A DNA stretch of 41,142 bases from Cupriavidus lacunae (GCF_003353055.1 NZ_QKWJ01000064.1:1-41142), one strand, 5' to 3'; shown: positions 1-8,715, counted from the first letter of the stretch. Notes: generated by a model not told the origin, from the sequence alone. Numbers and translations are program-made.

Positions 1-40
1 TCGTATTCTGCCCCTGAAGGGCTGTGTCAGGCATGTTCAT
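1..40 (-). CDS. 5' end of an unidentified gene running off the window
   Basis: On the minus strand an ATG at 40-38 follows AAAGGAG with about 8 nt spacing, which is a strong ribosome binding site. Thirteen codons are visible, reading MNMPDTALQGQNT, and the frame is still open at the window edge. This is too little to assign a family. It would be divergent from the phasin gene at 282. The call rests on the RBS-start pair only. Confidence 0.45.
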   Translation of the reverse strand, partial: MNMPDTALQGQNT

Positions 41-281
41 TTGCGTGCTCCTTTCGAGAAACGAGACTGCGAATCTTCGTTTTACTCCAGGGGCTTACCT
101 TCGCGGCCCTTCATAGTATCTATTGCTTTAGCTTGTAGCGATTGCCGGCGTCGGCGCTCTTGCGTCCGATCGGCGTGGCCTGCCAGGGTCACAATGCTGC
201 AATCGTTATCCACTCGATTTCCGTCCCGTCGGAGCTCTCATCGGATAGCTCAGGTGGCGGGTCGCATTTAGGAGACGCAAG

Positions 282-845
282 ATGACGCAGTGGTCCCCCG
301 AGCAATTCATTAAGGTCCAAATGGCAGGCATTGAAACCTTGACCGGGCTGACCGGCAAGGCCTTTGAGGGCTTCGAGAAACTGCTGGAGTTGAATCTGCA
401 AACGGTGAAGACGGCGCTGGCGGAGACACGAGAAGGCGCAAAGAAAGCGCTCTTCGTCAAGGACCCGCATGAATTGGTCGAATTGCAAATCGAATTACTT
501 CAACCCGCAGCCGACAATGTATTGGCGTATCGCCGTCAACTATACGAAATCTTCGCTGCCACTCGGGCGGAGTTCGAGAAGGGCGCCGAGGTCCAATACG
601 CGGCAGGCAAGCAGGGTCTGCAAGACTTCCTTGGAAGCGTGGTGAACATAACCCCAGCCGGCCCGGCGGCACCGTTGGCTGCTTGGCAGGAGGCCGTGAA
701 TGCGACCGCCACGCTCTATGAGTCGATGCAAACGACGGCAAAACAGGCCGTGAAATTGGCCGAGAGCAGCTTCAGTACTGCTGCAGAGGCGGCCTCGAAA
801 GGCATGCAACGTCGTGCAACACAGGCCTCAAAGGCAGCTGTGTAA
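282..845 (+). CDS. phaP: Phasin family protein (PHB granule-associated)
   Basis: 187 residues, the usual length for a phasin. Phasins coat polyhydroxybutyrate granules in the cytoplasm and control granule size and number. The sequence is one helical, Ala/Gln/Glu-rich amphipathic domain. An N-terminal WSPEQFIKVQMAGIETL segment and a central KALFVKDPHELVELQIELLQP segment broken by one Pro are typical of the phasin_2 family. The C-terminus is Ala/Ser/Lys-rich. AGGAG at about 270 precedes the ATG. A phaB gene lies downstream on the same strand, so this was probably a phaP-phaB pair before an IS element entered the gap. The family call is firm; the paralogue number is not assigned. Confidence 0.85.
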   Translation: MTQWSPEQFIKVQMAGIETLTGLTGKAFEGFEKLLELNLQTVKTALAETREGAKKALFVKDPHELVELQIELLQPAADNVLAYRRQLYEIFAATRAEFEKGAEVQYAAGKQGLQDFLGSVVNITPAGPAAPLAAWQEAVNATATLYESMQTTAKQAVKLAESSFSTAAEAASKGMQRRATQASKAAV

Positions 846-974
846 GTCGGCGTTGGCTCTCGGCATGCGGCTTCACGGTGCCGAGGGCCAACCAGATTCC
901 TGGAGATATGGGGGACTCGGTGAGCAGGGCAGGGCGCCGCTTCTTCCAGGCGGTTGTACCAATGCTTAGGCTTA

Positions 975-1890
975 GAGACCATTTCAAAAAGACCCCGAGG
1001 GGGGCTGTTAACCCTTTCGGCAAGCTGTTAACCTTGGCCATCTGAACAACTGGAACCAAGGGGATGGGTGCGCCGATCATTGATGACGAGCTGTGGGCTT
1101 TGATCGAACCTTTGCTGCCGCCTCCGAAGCCGCGACGCAAGAAATATCCAGGCCGCCGCCCGGTTTCGGACCGGGCTGCACTGAACGGCATCCTGTTCGT
1201 GTTCAAGACCGGGATACGCTGGTGCGACCTGTCGACCAAGTTGGGATTTGGTTCGGGCCCGACCTGCTGGCGGCGCTTGCGCGACTGGCAGAAAGCCGGC
1301 GTGTGGGACCGACTGCACAAGCTGCTGCTCGCGAAGTTACGCGAGACCGGCCAACTCGATTTTTCACGAGCAGCCGTCGATTCGTCGTCGGTGCGAGCCG
1401 TTGGGGCGGGCGAAAAACTGGCCCGAACCCCACGGATCGCTCGCGACCCGGTTCGAAGCATCACATCCTCGTCGATGCGAATGGCGTCCCCATCAGCGCA
1501 ATCCTGACCGGCGCAAACCGCAACGACGTCACCCAATTGCTGCCGCTCGTCGATGCCATTCCGCCGATTCGCGGCGTACGTGGCCGACCGCTTCAGAAGC
1601 CCAAAGTCATCTACGCCGACCGCGGCTACGACTCCGAACCGCATCGCCAGAAACTTCGCAAACGCGGCATCTAGCCGGTGATTGCAAAGCGCCGCACCGA
1701 GCACGGCAGTGGTCTCGGCAAATTTCGCTGGGTGGTCGAGCGCACTCATGCATGGCTCCACAACTTTCGTCGCCTTCGCATTCGCTTTGAGCGTCGGGCC
1801 GACATTCACGAAGCATTCCTCAAATTCGGTTGCTCCCTCGTCTGCTGGAACATTTTCAAGCGTACGGAGCAGTCTTTAGCGAATGGTCTC
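975..1890 (+). mobile_element. IS5-family insertion sequence (IS427/IS1031-like), about 916 bp
   Basis: The left end begins GAGACCATTTC at 975 and the right end closes with GAATGGTCTC at 1881-1890, so the termini are inverted repeats sharing GAGACCATT. The trinucleotide TTA flanks both sides (972-974 and 1891-1893), fitting the TNA-type target duplication of this family. Inside is a DDE transposase of the short IS5 type. The element sits between a phasin gene and phaB, and its right end is 15 nt from the phaB start codon. The transposase carries a nonsense codon, so this copy is probably not autonomous. Confidence 0.8.
1064..1890 (+). pseudogene. IS5-family transposase, two frames with a premature stop
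   Basis: The first frame starts at ATG 1064 (MGAPIIDDELWALIEPLLPP) and carries the N-terminal domain plus the first catalytic Asp (AVDSSSVRA). At GGC-GAA-AAA-CTG (A-run 1413-1417) a -1 slip restores the family-like AGEKTGPNPTDRSRPGSKHH. The second frame then carries ILVDANGVPIS and the second Asp (YADRGYDSE). A TAG at 1672-1674 interrupts it in RKRGI-stop-PVIAKRRTEHG, where a CAG Gln codon would be expected. The frame continues through the Glu motif (KFRWVVERTHAWL) and on into phaB without another stop. The slip may be programmed, as in several IS5 subgroups; the TAG looks inactivating. Confidence 0.75.
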
Positions 1891-1905
1891 TTAAAGGATA
1901 GAGAC

Positions 1906-2649
1906 ATGACCAAGAAAGTTGCCGTAGTCACGGGTGGAATGGGCGGTCTGGGCGAGGCTATTAGCATTCGCCTTCATGATGCTGGTTATGAAGTGGCTGT
2001 CACGCATTCTCCTGGCAATACCAACGTCGCGAACTGGCTGGGGAAGATGGAGGAAAGCGGGCGCAGGTTCGAAGCGTATCCCGTTGACGTCGCCGAATAC
2101 GAGTCATGTCAGCTGTGTGTGGCAGCAATTCGGGAGGAACTGGGCTCAGTCGACATTCTGATTAACTACGCCGGGATTACGCGCGACGCCAGCTTTAAAA
2201 AGATGGACAAGGTGAATTGGGATGCGGTCATGCGAACCAATCTCGACTCGGTGTTCAATATGACGAAGCCAGCGTGCGAGGACATGGTCAAGCGCGCCTG
2301 GGGGCGCATCATCAACGTGTCCTCCATCATTGGTTCCAAAGGCGGTTTCGGGCAAACCAACTACGCTGCGGCCAAAGCCGGCATGCACGGCTTCACGAAA
2401 TCGCTGGCGCTCGAGGTGGCCAAGAGCGGCGTGACGGTCAACACTGTCTCGCCTGGCTTCCTTGCCACCAGGATGGTGACGGCTGTGCCACAGGAGATAC
2501 TCGATACCAAAATCATTCCGCAAATCCCGGTAGGCCGTCTTGGGAAGCCAGAAGAGGTGGCGGCATTGATTGCGTATCTATGCTCGGATGAAGCGGCCTT
2601 CGTGACAGGGGCGAACATGGCCATCAACGGCGGGCAGCATATGCAGTGA
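1906..2649 (+). CDS. phaB: Acetoacetyl-CoA reductase (SDR family)
   Basis: 247 residues. It reduces acetoacetyl-CoA to (R)-3-hydroxybutyryl-CoA with NADPH, the second step of PHB synthesis. A Rossmann TGGMGGLG motif lies at 9-16. The catalytic Ser140 (NVSS) and Tyr153-x3-Lys157 (YAAAK) are present, followed by the family-typical VNTVSPGFLATRMV. The usual NNAG motif is NYAG (87-90), a non-conservative change next to the structural Asn87. The ATG follows AAAGGA. An in-frame GTG at 1678 inside the IS would add 76 transposase-derived residues, but the RBS favours 1906. Any native promoter between phaP and phaB has been displaced by the IS, so transcription may now come from the element. Confidence 0.9.
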   Translation: MTKKVAVVTGGMGGLGEAISIRLHDAGYEVAVTHSPGNTNVANWLGKMEESGRRFEAYPVDVAEYESCQLCVAAIREELGSVDILINYAGITRDASFKKMDKVNWDAVMRTNLDSVFNMTKPACEDMVKRAWGRIINVSSIIGSKGGFGQTNYAAAKAGMHGFTKSLALEVAKSGVTVNTVSPGFLATRMVTAVPQEILDTKIIPQIPVGRLGKPEEVAALIAYLCSDEAAFVTGANMAINGGQHMQ

Positions 2650-2844
2650 GGTCCGATGCTCGGTCGAGTGCGTAGTTGGGCGGAGCATTGGATTTCGTCC
2701 GCTTGGAGTTGAGGGCGGGCGTGACCTCGCCTGGCCGCTGGCCTATGCCGGCCGGCCCCGGAAGCGCGCTGAGCATTCGTGATGCTCCGAGCCGCGGGGT
2801 AAGCACACCAATGGGCCGCGGTGATCAGTGAACAGCCCACAATA

Positions 2845-3405
2845 TCAACGCATGGATAATTTTGTTTCTCCGTCGATCTCTTCACGCAAGGTCGAGAAAC
2901 GGTCTTGTACATTTTCTCCAAATAAGGGATCGGAACTAGCCGGGACAGTGGTTGCGACCTCTGCCCAATCCTCTTCGGTCAGTCGTTGCGCGGCACGCGG
3001 CATGACGTGTTTTTCCTCAGTGGAGAGATGATTGCGATAGTAAGCAAGATACATGGCGGCGGCTGCTTCCAGGGCTGCTCGCGACGTTATGACATCTCTC
3101 TCTGCTTCACGTAGTCGGTTGACCAGTTCCTCGCCCACCGCGGCAATCACACGATGCTCCTGTAGAAGCCGGCTGACCACAATGTGCATGTCTGGATCTC
3201 GCTCAACGAGCAGGGCGTATGCAACATCCTCGCGCGGATGGTGAACACAGTCGCCATAGCTCCGCATATAATCGATGATCATTCGCATCAAGCCGTAGTT
3301 CGGCTGCTCTTCCCCGTAAAACGCGCTCACCTGCTTTTCCAGCAGGTCGAGCAGTCTGGCGAAATTGATATGGTCGGAATGCCAGACAGCAAGTTGGTTG
3401 GCCAT
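2845..3405 (-). CDS. Hemerythrin-like domain protein
   Basis: 186 residues starting at ATG 3405 behind CTGGAGGG; the longer open frame upstream lacks family similarity. A four-helix hemerythrin fold is indicated by His12, His55-x3-Glu59 (HHPRED), His84 (LLQEH) and His126-x3-Glu130 with His133 (RNHLSTEEKH), ligands suited to a di-iron site. Such bacterial proteins bind O2 or NO or act in iron/redox sensing; the exact role here is unknown. The C-terminal LTEEDW and DPLFG segments recur in the hemerythrin gene at 38859, so the two are paralogues. A 9/10 FNR box lies about 110 bp upstream, linking it to low-oxygen expression. Confidence 0.8.
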   Translation of the reverse strand: MANQLAVWHSDHINFARLLDLLEKQVSAFYGEEQPNYGLMRMIIDYMRSYGDCVHHPREDVAYALLVERDPDMHIVVSRLLQEHRVIAAVGEELVNRLREAERDVITSRAALEAAAAMYLAYYRNHLSTEEKHVMPRAAQRLTEEDWAEVATTVPASSDPLFGENVQDRFSTLREEIDGETKLSMR

Positions 3406-3507
3406 GGCGCCCTCCAGGGGAAACTGGTCAAGTAGACCATTGAGTCCGATTCCACATCGAACTTCCGAGATCCTAGTGACACAATAGTCTTCCTTCACCA
3501 AGTGGGG

Positions 3508-3521
3508 CTGATATAGATCAA
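3508..3521 (-). promoter_or_regulatory. FNR/Anr-type box upstream of hemerythrin gene
   Basis: Read on the minus strand the site is TTGAT-CTAT-ATCAG, 9 of 10 matches to TTGAT-N4-ATCAA. Its centre is about 110 bp upstream of the start codon at 3405. The match is visible; function is inferred from the FNR-type regulator encoded at 20444. Confidence 0.55.
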
Positions 3522-4254
3522 TAAGACCTCTGATGCAATGACGGTTCACAGCCGAATCGCTTAGCATGTCGATGGAATCTTCAAGCCCGGGATGCGCGCT
3601 TCCTGCACCCTGCTACCCAATGTCAACACGGGAAGGGACGGCATGTTCTGGCGGACAACCTCAAGCGCCCTGAAGTGCTGTTCACTGCCACTTTCCGGAG
3701 CGGCAGTAGGCAACCGCATCATTGCCGACCTGCCGGTAATCGACGTGACTAGGGCGCCGGTCCCATCGCCCGGGAGAATAGCGCCGGGCGTTTCTAGGGA
3801 TGTGCTGCCCAGGGCCGAGTCAACGTTGAGTTTCGATTGCCAGCCTTAGCGTGCGTCAGGTGTACCGTCTACCATGTGAGGCGCTAGGGGGCTCGAAGAG
3901 TGCGCCCATGCTGGGCGCACATGTAAAACGACCCGGCCGCTCATGCGACCGGATCGTCAAGTCCCGCCCTTCAAGCTATGCCGTTCGCTTCCGGAGCCTT
4001 AACTGAACAGCATTACTCCAGGGAGACCTCCCTGGATGCATGGGACACATCGCTTGCGCGCCGGCTGGTCGCCCGCACGCAATGTCATTGGGCCGTTCCG
4101 GCGAAATTGGACCCGTCAGGTGGGGAGTGGTTCGACAAGTTCGATCGCGTGTACAAGTTCGCCGTTCACCAAAGGTGGCGGGCGGCGTGCAATGCGGTGA
4201 GCATTTACTCGCTCATAAAGCGAGTAATGTGGCAATCTGTAGAAATACTAATGA
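3522..4254. other. Gene-poor stretch with a stem-loop
   Basis: No gene is recognised. A minus-strand frame from about 3840 to 3560 reads protein-like (for example RALEVVRQNMPSLPVLTLGS) but lacks a convincing start and begins right after a stop; it may be a decayed gene. A perfect 9-bp stem (GTGCGCCCA at 3900-3908 and TGGGCGCAC at 3912-3920, loop TGC) follows. It has no T-run on either strand, so I do not call it a terminator. From about 4190 the base composition turns AT-richer toward the cytochrome gene. Confidence 0.4.
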
Positions 4255-4761
4255 TTAGTTCTTGATGGATGTTTTAATGGAAAAATCAAGAAACTCCTGC
4301 TTCGAAAGTTTTGATAGCTTAAACTGTATAAATCCATAGCCCATTGCTGTATGGCAAGCATTGCAACCGTTTGTCGCTGCCGAGAAACGGTGATTAAATT
4401 GTTTGATGTCTTGTTTTTCGATAGCTTGCGCCAGTGGTGCGAGGTAAGTTTGCTCATTGGCCTTTAGCATTGCCGCGTGCTGTGGCCTAGTTATTTCCCC
4501 CACTTCCTGCGTCTCAAGCAACTCCTTGAGCTGATACTGCGCCAGTCCCCAATTGCCACCGTTTGCTGCCCAATAAATATTGGTGAAACGGTAAGCCATC
4601 TCATGCATCACGGCTCCAAGCCCCGGCTGAATGGATGCAAGGGCCTTAACTCGATTCTCAAGCGGCCCCTGCTCGATGCTTTTTTCTGGTTCTCCTCTGG
4701 TCTGTGCTGTAGACCAAGTTCCAAGGCCGAGTAAAAGGAGAGCGAATAGTCCGCGCAGCAT
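4255..4761 (-). CDS. Small periplasmic c-type cytochrome
   Basis: 168 residues. A signal peptide (MLRGLFALLLLGLGTWSTAQ, cleavage near 20) points to the periplasm. One haem-c site, Cys133-N-A-Cys136-His137 (CNACHTAMGYGF), lies near the C-terminus, with a long helical region before it (residues 35-125). The haem site at the end of a helical bundle recalls cytochrome c'-like folds, but the family is not certain. The ATG is preceded by GAGGGAA. The gene is clearly AT-richer than its neighbours, for instance the last 20 codons, which suggests separate acquisition. It may serve electron transfer or NO/H2O2 chemistry; nothing in the sequence decides this. Confidence 0.7.
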   Translation of the reverse strand: MLRGLFALLLLGLGTWSTAQTRGEPEKSIEQGPLENRVKALASIQPGLGAVMHEMAYRFTNIYWAANGGNWGLAQYQLKELLETQEVGEITRPQHAAMLKANEQTYLAPLAQAIEKQDIKQFNHRFSAATNGCNACHTAMGYGFIQFKLSKLSKQEFLDFSIKTSIKN

Positions 4762-5147
4762 GATGTTCCCTCACACGGGTGCCCAATCGGGGGTGTTTTT
4801 GGCTATGCCAGCCTCGTTGAGTTGGCGACGTGAACGCCAATTCACAATAGATCATGATGACGAAAAGACAAGACCGCGCCAGCAGATGTCCGCCGCCACG
4901 CAGAGAGGTCGGGCTTTTGCGAGATGCGGCAGAGCGTCGAGTCCGATCAACGACTCCCAGGTTAAAGCGGAACACCGAAGGGCTAACCTTGCCACTTATG
5001 CCAAGGTTAGCCTTGTCACGAGCAGTTCAGCATCATCGAGGCGTGTCGTCGCCGCAAGGCTGCTCGCGTCACACTGAGGCGGTCGCACCGGCGGTGCCGG
5101 TCTGATGCAGGGGGAGCACTCCCGTCGGATCTACCCTAAGCAGGTTC
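4762..5147. other. Intergenic region with two inverted repeats
   Basis: No gene is seen. It contains TTGGCG (4822-4827) and CGCCAA (4835-4840) as an interrupted palindrome about 70 bp upstream of the cytochrome start. It also contains the longer inverted repeat listed at 4981-5012. It lies between the 3' end of the SulP gene and the start of the cytochrome gene, both on the minus strand. Confidence 0.4.
4981..5012. repeat. Perfect 11-bp inverted repeat
   Basis: GGCTAACCTTG and its exact complement CAAGGTTAGCC are separated by 10 nt. A stem of this length could end the SulP transcript or be an operator for the cytochrome gene. No T-run follows on the minus strand, so an intrinsic terminator is not well supported. 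Confidence 0.5.
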
Positions 5148-6923
5148 TCATGCCTGGCCCAGTGACCGGACGCACTCGTCCACGCTCAGTTCATGCAGCG
5201 ACTCGCGCGGCAGGGTCTCGCTGGCCGCGCGTGTCAAGACAGCCAGCACGGGTGGCTTAAGCCGCACCAGCAGCAGGCGCTGGCCCTTGGCGGCCACCTC
5301 GGACGCGAAAGTATGCAGCGCCTCGATCGTCGAGCCATCGATGTCCGGCGTCTCCTCCAGGCTGAAAACAAGCGTATGGAGCCCCGGCCCGGCCGCCTCG
5401 CGCAGGTGTCGCGCCGTGGCCAGCATGCGTTCTGCATTGGCAAAGAACATCGGTGCTTCCGGTCGTACGATCAGCACGCCCGGCAGAGTCCGGGCCTCAG
5501 GGTGAGCCGCGATGTCAACGTAATCGTGGCTGGAGCCAAGGCGCCCCAATTCGCTGACTCTTGGCTCGGAGAAACTACGCAGTGTCAGCATCAGGCTGAT
5601 CCCGATTGCCACCAGCAGTCCGTCGAGCACGCCGAGCAGGAGCACAGCGACACATGCTGCGACCACCAGCAACCGGTCGCGGCGCCATGTCCAGTAGGGC
5701 CTGAATGCATCGATACGCAACGTATGGCTCACGGCATGTATCACGATGGCCGCGAGCACGGGCTCGGGCGTTCGTGCAAGCTGTGGCAGCAGCGCGGCAA
5801 CAATCAGCGCGATGACTGCTGCGGCGCACCAACCCGCCAGGCGAGACTGGGCCCCGGCAGCTTCATTAGCAGACGTAGCGGAATAGCCCGCCCCGACTGC
5901 CATGCCATGCAGCAAACCTGAGCCAATATTGGCCAGCCCCAGTGCGACCAGGTCGCGGTTGGGTGAGGTCACATCTCCGTACTTGAGCGCAAAGCTGCGG
6001 ATCGAGCCGTACGACTCCGCATACAGGATCAGCACCAGCGCGAAGGCGAGTTCGCCAACGCGCAACCACTGTACGCGCTGCAGGTCGGGCAGGCCGATGG
6101 TGACGTCTGCCAGGTCGATCGTGCCGACTTCGGCAATGCCGTAGTGCGTCAGATCGGTGGCATAGGCTGCGGCGATGCCCAGCACGATCACCACCAGCGG
6201 TCCCGGCACCCGCCGCAAGCGCGCCAACGCGAACAACAAAGCCAGCGCCGCCAGGCCCGCGGCGAGCGCGTTGAGGTTCCATGCCGCCGATTCGTGCAGG
6301 AACTGGTAAGCGAAACGTGGCAGGTCGCTATGCGTCGGGTGGATGCCGGCTACGCCCGCAATCTGCTTGAGAATGATGGTGGCGGCCAGGCCGAACGTGA
6401 AGCCGCGCAGCACCGGCTTGGCGATGAAGTCGGTAATGCCGCCCAAACGCGCTATGCCCGCAAGCACCATGAAAACACCGGCAAGCGTCACGATCCCGGC
6501 GGCGAACGCCAGGCGCAGCGCAGCATTGGCACCGCTCGTTGACAGCGTGGCCGCGGCCAGCACCGCGGCGGAAGACGAGGTGGCCGACACCACCGCGAAG
6601 CGGCTCGCGCCCGCAATACCGTATATCACCAGCCCGACCAACAGGCCGACCAGGCCGGCTTGTGCAGGCAGATTGGCGATGCCAGCGTATGCAACGGCTT
6701 CCGGCAGAAGCAGGCCGGCAATAGAGCAGCCGGCGACCGCATCTCGCCCGAGCCGTTGGCTTCGCGTCAGCGCCGCGTCATTGGCCCTGGCGGAATCCGG
6801 CGGGGTGGACGAACCGGGGGCATCAGACGCAGGACACATAGTCAGTGTAGTTCGGGCGGTCGGCGGTCCGCCTATTCTGCCACTGATGGATGCCATCAGA
6901 ATGACGCCGGCGTCGTTGTGCAC
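5148..6923 (-). CDS. SulP-family anion transporter with STAS domain
   Basis: 591 residues. SulP carriers (SLC26 relatives) move sulfate, bicarbonate or dicarboxylates across the inner membrane. About a dozen hydrophobic segments run from residue 60 to 450, including AGLLLPEAVAYAGIANLP (the SulP signature region) and SVNP-like variants such as GYSATSANEAAGA. A cytoplasmic STAS domain follows (about 470-580) with the ETPDIDGSTIEAL motif. The GTG start at 6923 has a good AAGGGAG site, better than the internal ATGs at 6896 or 6839; the N-terminal 50 residues are polar and probably disordered. The substrate cannot be read from the sequence. Confidence 0.85.
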   Translation of the reverse strand: MHNDAGVILMASISGRIGGPPTARTTLTMCPASDAPGSSTPPDSARANDAALTRSQRLGRDAVAGCSIAGLLLPEAVAYAGIANLPAQAGLVGLLVGLVIYGIAGASRFAVVSATSSSAAVLAAATLSTSGANAALRLAFAAGIVTLAGVFMVLAGIARLGGITDFIAKPVLRGFTFGLAATIILKQIAGVAGIHPTHSDLPRFAYQFLHESAAWNLNALAAGLAALALLFALARLRRVPGPLVVIVLGIAAAYATDLTHYGIAEVGTIDLADVTIGLPDLQRVQWLRVGELAFALVLILYAESYGSIRSFALKYGDVTSPNRDLVALGLANIGSGLLHGMAVGAGYSATSANEAAGAQSRLAGWCAAAVIALIVAALLPQLARTPEPVLAAIVIHAVSHTLRIDAFRPYWTWRRDRLLVVAACVAVLLLGVLDGLLVAIGISLMLTLRSFSEPRVSELGRLGSSHDYVDIAAHPEARTLPGVLIVRPEAPMFFANAERMLATARHLREAAGPGLHTLVFSLEETPDIDGSTIEALHTFASEVAAKGQRLLLVRLKPPVLAVLTRAASETLPRESLHELSVDECVRSLGQA

Positions 6924-7084
6924 GGGTCTCCCTTATGACAAAGCCCCGGTGGTGTCCGGGTGACTGGCGTCCTTCTGTGGCATCCATGATCGGTCTGACC
7001 AATGCCGACGCGTCAGCCAGAATCTGCTGTCTTGGGACAAGCCCAAATACAACAACGGGGTCATCCCTCTTTCAAGATCACATC

Positions 7085-7291
7085 ATGCAATGCCCCGACT
7101 GTGGACAGGCCGAACTGGTTCCTGTCTCACTCCCGCTGCCCATCACTGTAAGGGCCGGATGCGATACGACGAATCATGTTGCCCATGTGTGGCGATGTCC
7201 CGTGTGTGAGACGGGGATCATCAGCGATGAGGAACTGCAACTAGCGATCTCCGCCGTTCCCGAGCATTGGCGGATGACCGGCACCGCGTAA
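7085..7291 (+). CDS. Small zinc-ribbon protein, YgiT/MqsA-like
   Basis: 68 residues starting MQCPDCGQAELV, with a second knuckle CPVC (residues 38-41); the two Cys-x2-Cys pairs form a probable zinc site like the N-terminal half of MqsA/YgiT antitoxins. The helix-turn-helix half is absent and no toxin-like gene adjoins it, so an antitoxin role is not supported. The Shine-Dalgarno is weak. It lies between the divergent SulP gene and the convergent hmp gene. Confidence 0.5.
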   Translation: MQCPDCGQAELVPVSLPLPITVRAGCDTTNHVAHVWRCPVCETGIISDEELQLAISAVPEHWRMTGTA

Positions 7292-7370
7292 GTCGTCACT
7301 TGACAAGAGCAAGACGGACGCGTTTCGCCACGCCGGGCTGACAGAAACATAAGCGGTTGCCGTCCGGTCG

Positions 7371-7400
7371 CCGATCTTCTTCGCCAAGTCGGCGGCGGAC
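7371..7400 (-). repeat. Copy of a tyrosine-recombinase 3' end
   Basis: On the minus strand this encodes SAADLAKKIG, the same ending as the recombinase fragment at 9067-9297 (SAAELAKKIG). The 30 bases match 9071-9100 at 26 of 30 positions in the same orientation, 1,700 bp apart. The copy sits 19 bp past the hmp stop and nothing of the recombinase beyond this tail is recognisable. Confidence 0.6.
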
Positions 7401-7418
7401 TGATGGACTGGCTTAGTG

Positions 7419-8630
7419 CTATTCGGCAAACAGGTCTGGGCCGAACACTTCATAGTGGATACGTGCCTCGCGAATACCCAAATGCTTCAGCGCGTCATGT
7501 TGCATCCGCATGAACGGGATCGGTCCGCAGATATAGTAATCGGCGTCAGGCAGCAGGATCGAATCCTTGATCGACTTGACATCAACAAGCCCTGCGTAAT
7601 CGTAGTCCCGGCCTGCGACATCCTGCGGCAACGGCTCGTCATAGAACACAATCAAATCGAAGTTAGCATACGTCTTGGCGGCCTCACGCAGTCGGTCACG
7701 CATGGCGTGAACCCCACTGTTTCGTGCGCCATGAACGAACACCACTTGCCGTTGCGGGTCCTGTATTGCCCGCTTCAGCATGCTAATCATCGGGGTCAGA
7801 CCCACGCCGCCGCTGATCAGAACAATGGGCGTCTTGGCGTTAACGTCGATATGGAAGCTGCCATATGGCGCGGCCAGCTTCACCTCGTCCCCCAAATTGA
7901 CGTGATCGTGCAGCAGACAGGAGACATAGCCCGCTGGCTGTGTTCCGCCGCCTTCGCGCTTCACCGAGATGCGATAGCTGCGCCCGTTTGGCATGTCGGA
8001 CAGGCTGTACTGGCGAATCTGTTGCAGCCCGAGTGTGGGCACATTGACCGCGACGCTGATGTACTGACCGGGTTCGAAGTTCACCACCGGCCCACCATCA
8101 GCAGGTTCTAGGATGAACGACGTGATCACGCTGCTCTCAGGCCGTTTCTCTCGAACGACAAAGGTACGCCAGCCCGTCCAGCCACCGGGTTGTTCTGCCG
8201 AACGCTCGTACAACTCGCTTTCCATGCCCATCAGGACATCGGCCAGATTCCCATAGGCTTGTGCCCATGCGGAAATGATGTCGTCGGTTGCAGCGTCGCC
8301 CAAGACTTCCTTGATGGCCGCCAGCAGGTGTTCCCCAACAATGGGGTACTGTTCCGGTTTGACGCCGAGACTGGCATGCTTATTGGCAATGTTCTTCAGC
8401 ACGGCCATCAGGCTGCTCGGGTCCTCGATATTTTCCGCATACGCATAGACTGCACGTGCCAGCGCCTGCTGCTGCTGGCCCTGTTCCTGGTGGGCCATGT
8501 TGAACACATTCTTCAACTCGGGATGCGCTTCGAACATGCGTTTATAGAAGCACTTGATGATGTCAAAGCCGTGTTCGGCCAGAACCGGTGCCGTTGCTTT
8601 TACGATGTCCTTCGTCTTCTGGGTCAGCAT
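7419..8630 (-). CDS. hmp: Flavohaemoprotein, nitric oxide dioxygenase
   Basis: 403 residues from ATG 8630 (MLTQKTKDIV) behind GGAGAG; the longer frame to 8666 would add 12 residues. It oxidises NO to nitrate with O2 and NAD(P)H in the cytoplasm. The globin domain (1-140) has distal Tyr29 and Gln53 and proximal His85. The FAD domain (about 150-260) carries RQYSLSD, and the NAD domain carries SGGVGLTPM and YICGPIPFM. It looks almost identical to the C. necator FHP protein from memory. A perfect TTGAC-N4-GTCAA palindrome lies about 79 bp upstream. The gene is flanked by two copies of a recombinase 3' end, hinting at transfer or integration-linked rearrangement. Confidence 0.93.
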   Translation of the reverse strand: MLTQKTKDIVKATAPVLAEHGFDIIKCFYKRMFEAHPELKNVFNMAHQEQGQQQQALARAVYAYAENIEDPSSLMAVLKNIANKHASLGVKPEQYPIVGEHLLAAIKEVLGDAATDDIISAWAQAYGNLADVLMGMESELYERSAEQPGGWTGWRTFVVREKRPESSVITSFILEPADGGPVVNFEPGQYISVAVNVPTLGLQQIRQYSLSDMPNGRSYRISVKREGGGTQPAGYVSCLLHDHVNLGDEVKLAAPYGSFHIDVNAKTPIVLISGGVGLTPMISMLKRAIQDPQRQVVFVHGARNSGVHAMRDRLREAAKTYANFDLIVFYDEPLPQDVAGRDYDYAGLVDVKSIKDSILLPDADYYICGPIPFMRMQHDALKHLGIREARIHYEVFGPDLFAE

Positions 8631-8701
8631 TGCTTCTCTCCGTTGCGCGGGCATGGGGGTCGCCAAATCGGGAAGGCTAGACGATGGCCTACCTCGTCGC
8701 C

Positions 8702-8715
8702 TTGACCAACGTCAA
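8702..8715 (-). promoter_or_regulatory. FNR/CRP-type palindrome upstream of hmp
   Basis: TTGAC-CAAC-GTCAA is a perfect inverted repeat matching 8 of 10 FNR-box positions. It is centred about 79 bp upstream of the hmp start. It could equally be read by another CRP/FNR member such as a DNR/NNR-type NO regulator. Confidence 0.45.

Noticed and set aside
772..1809. 345-codon antisense frame over the IS
   Set aside because: It spans the IS boundary and is opposite to a recognisable transposase.
3900..3920. Intrinsic terminator from a 9-bp stem
   Set aside because: No T-run on either strand and no gene ends close by.
7085..7291. Toxin-antitoxin pair including the YgiT-like gene
   Set aside because: No toxin gene adjoins and the helix-turn-helix half is missing.
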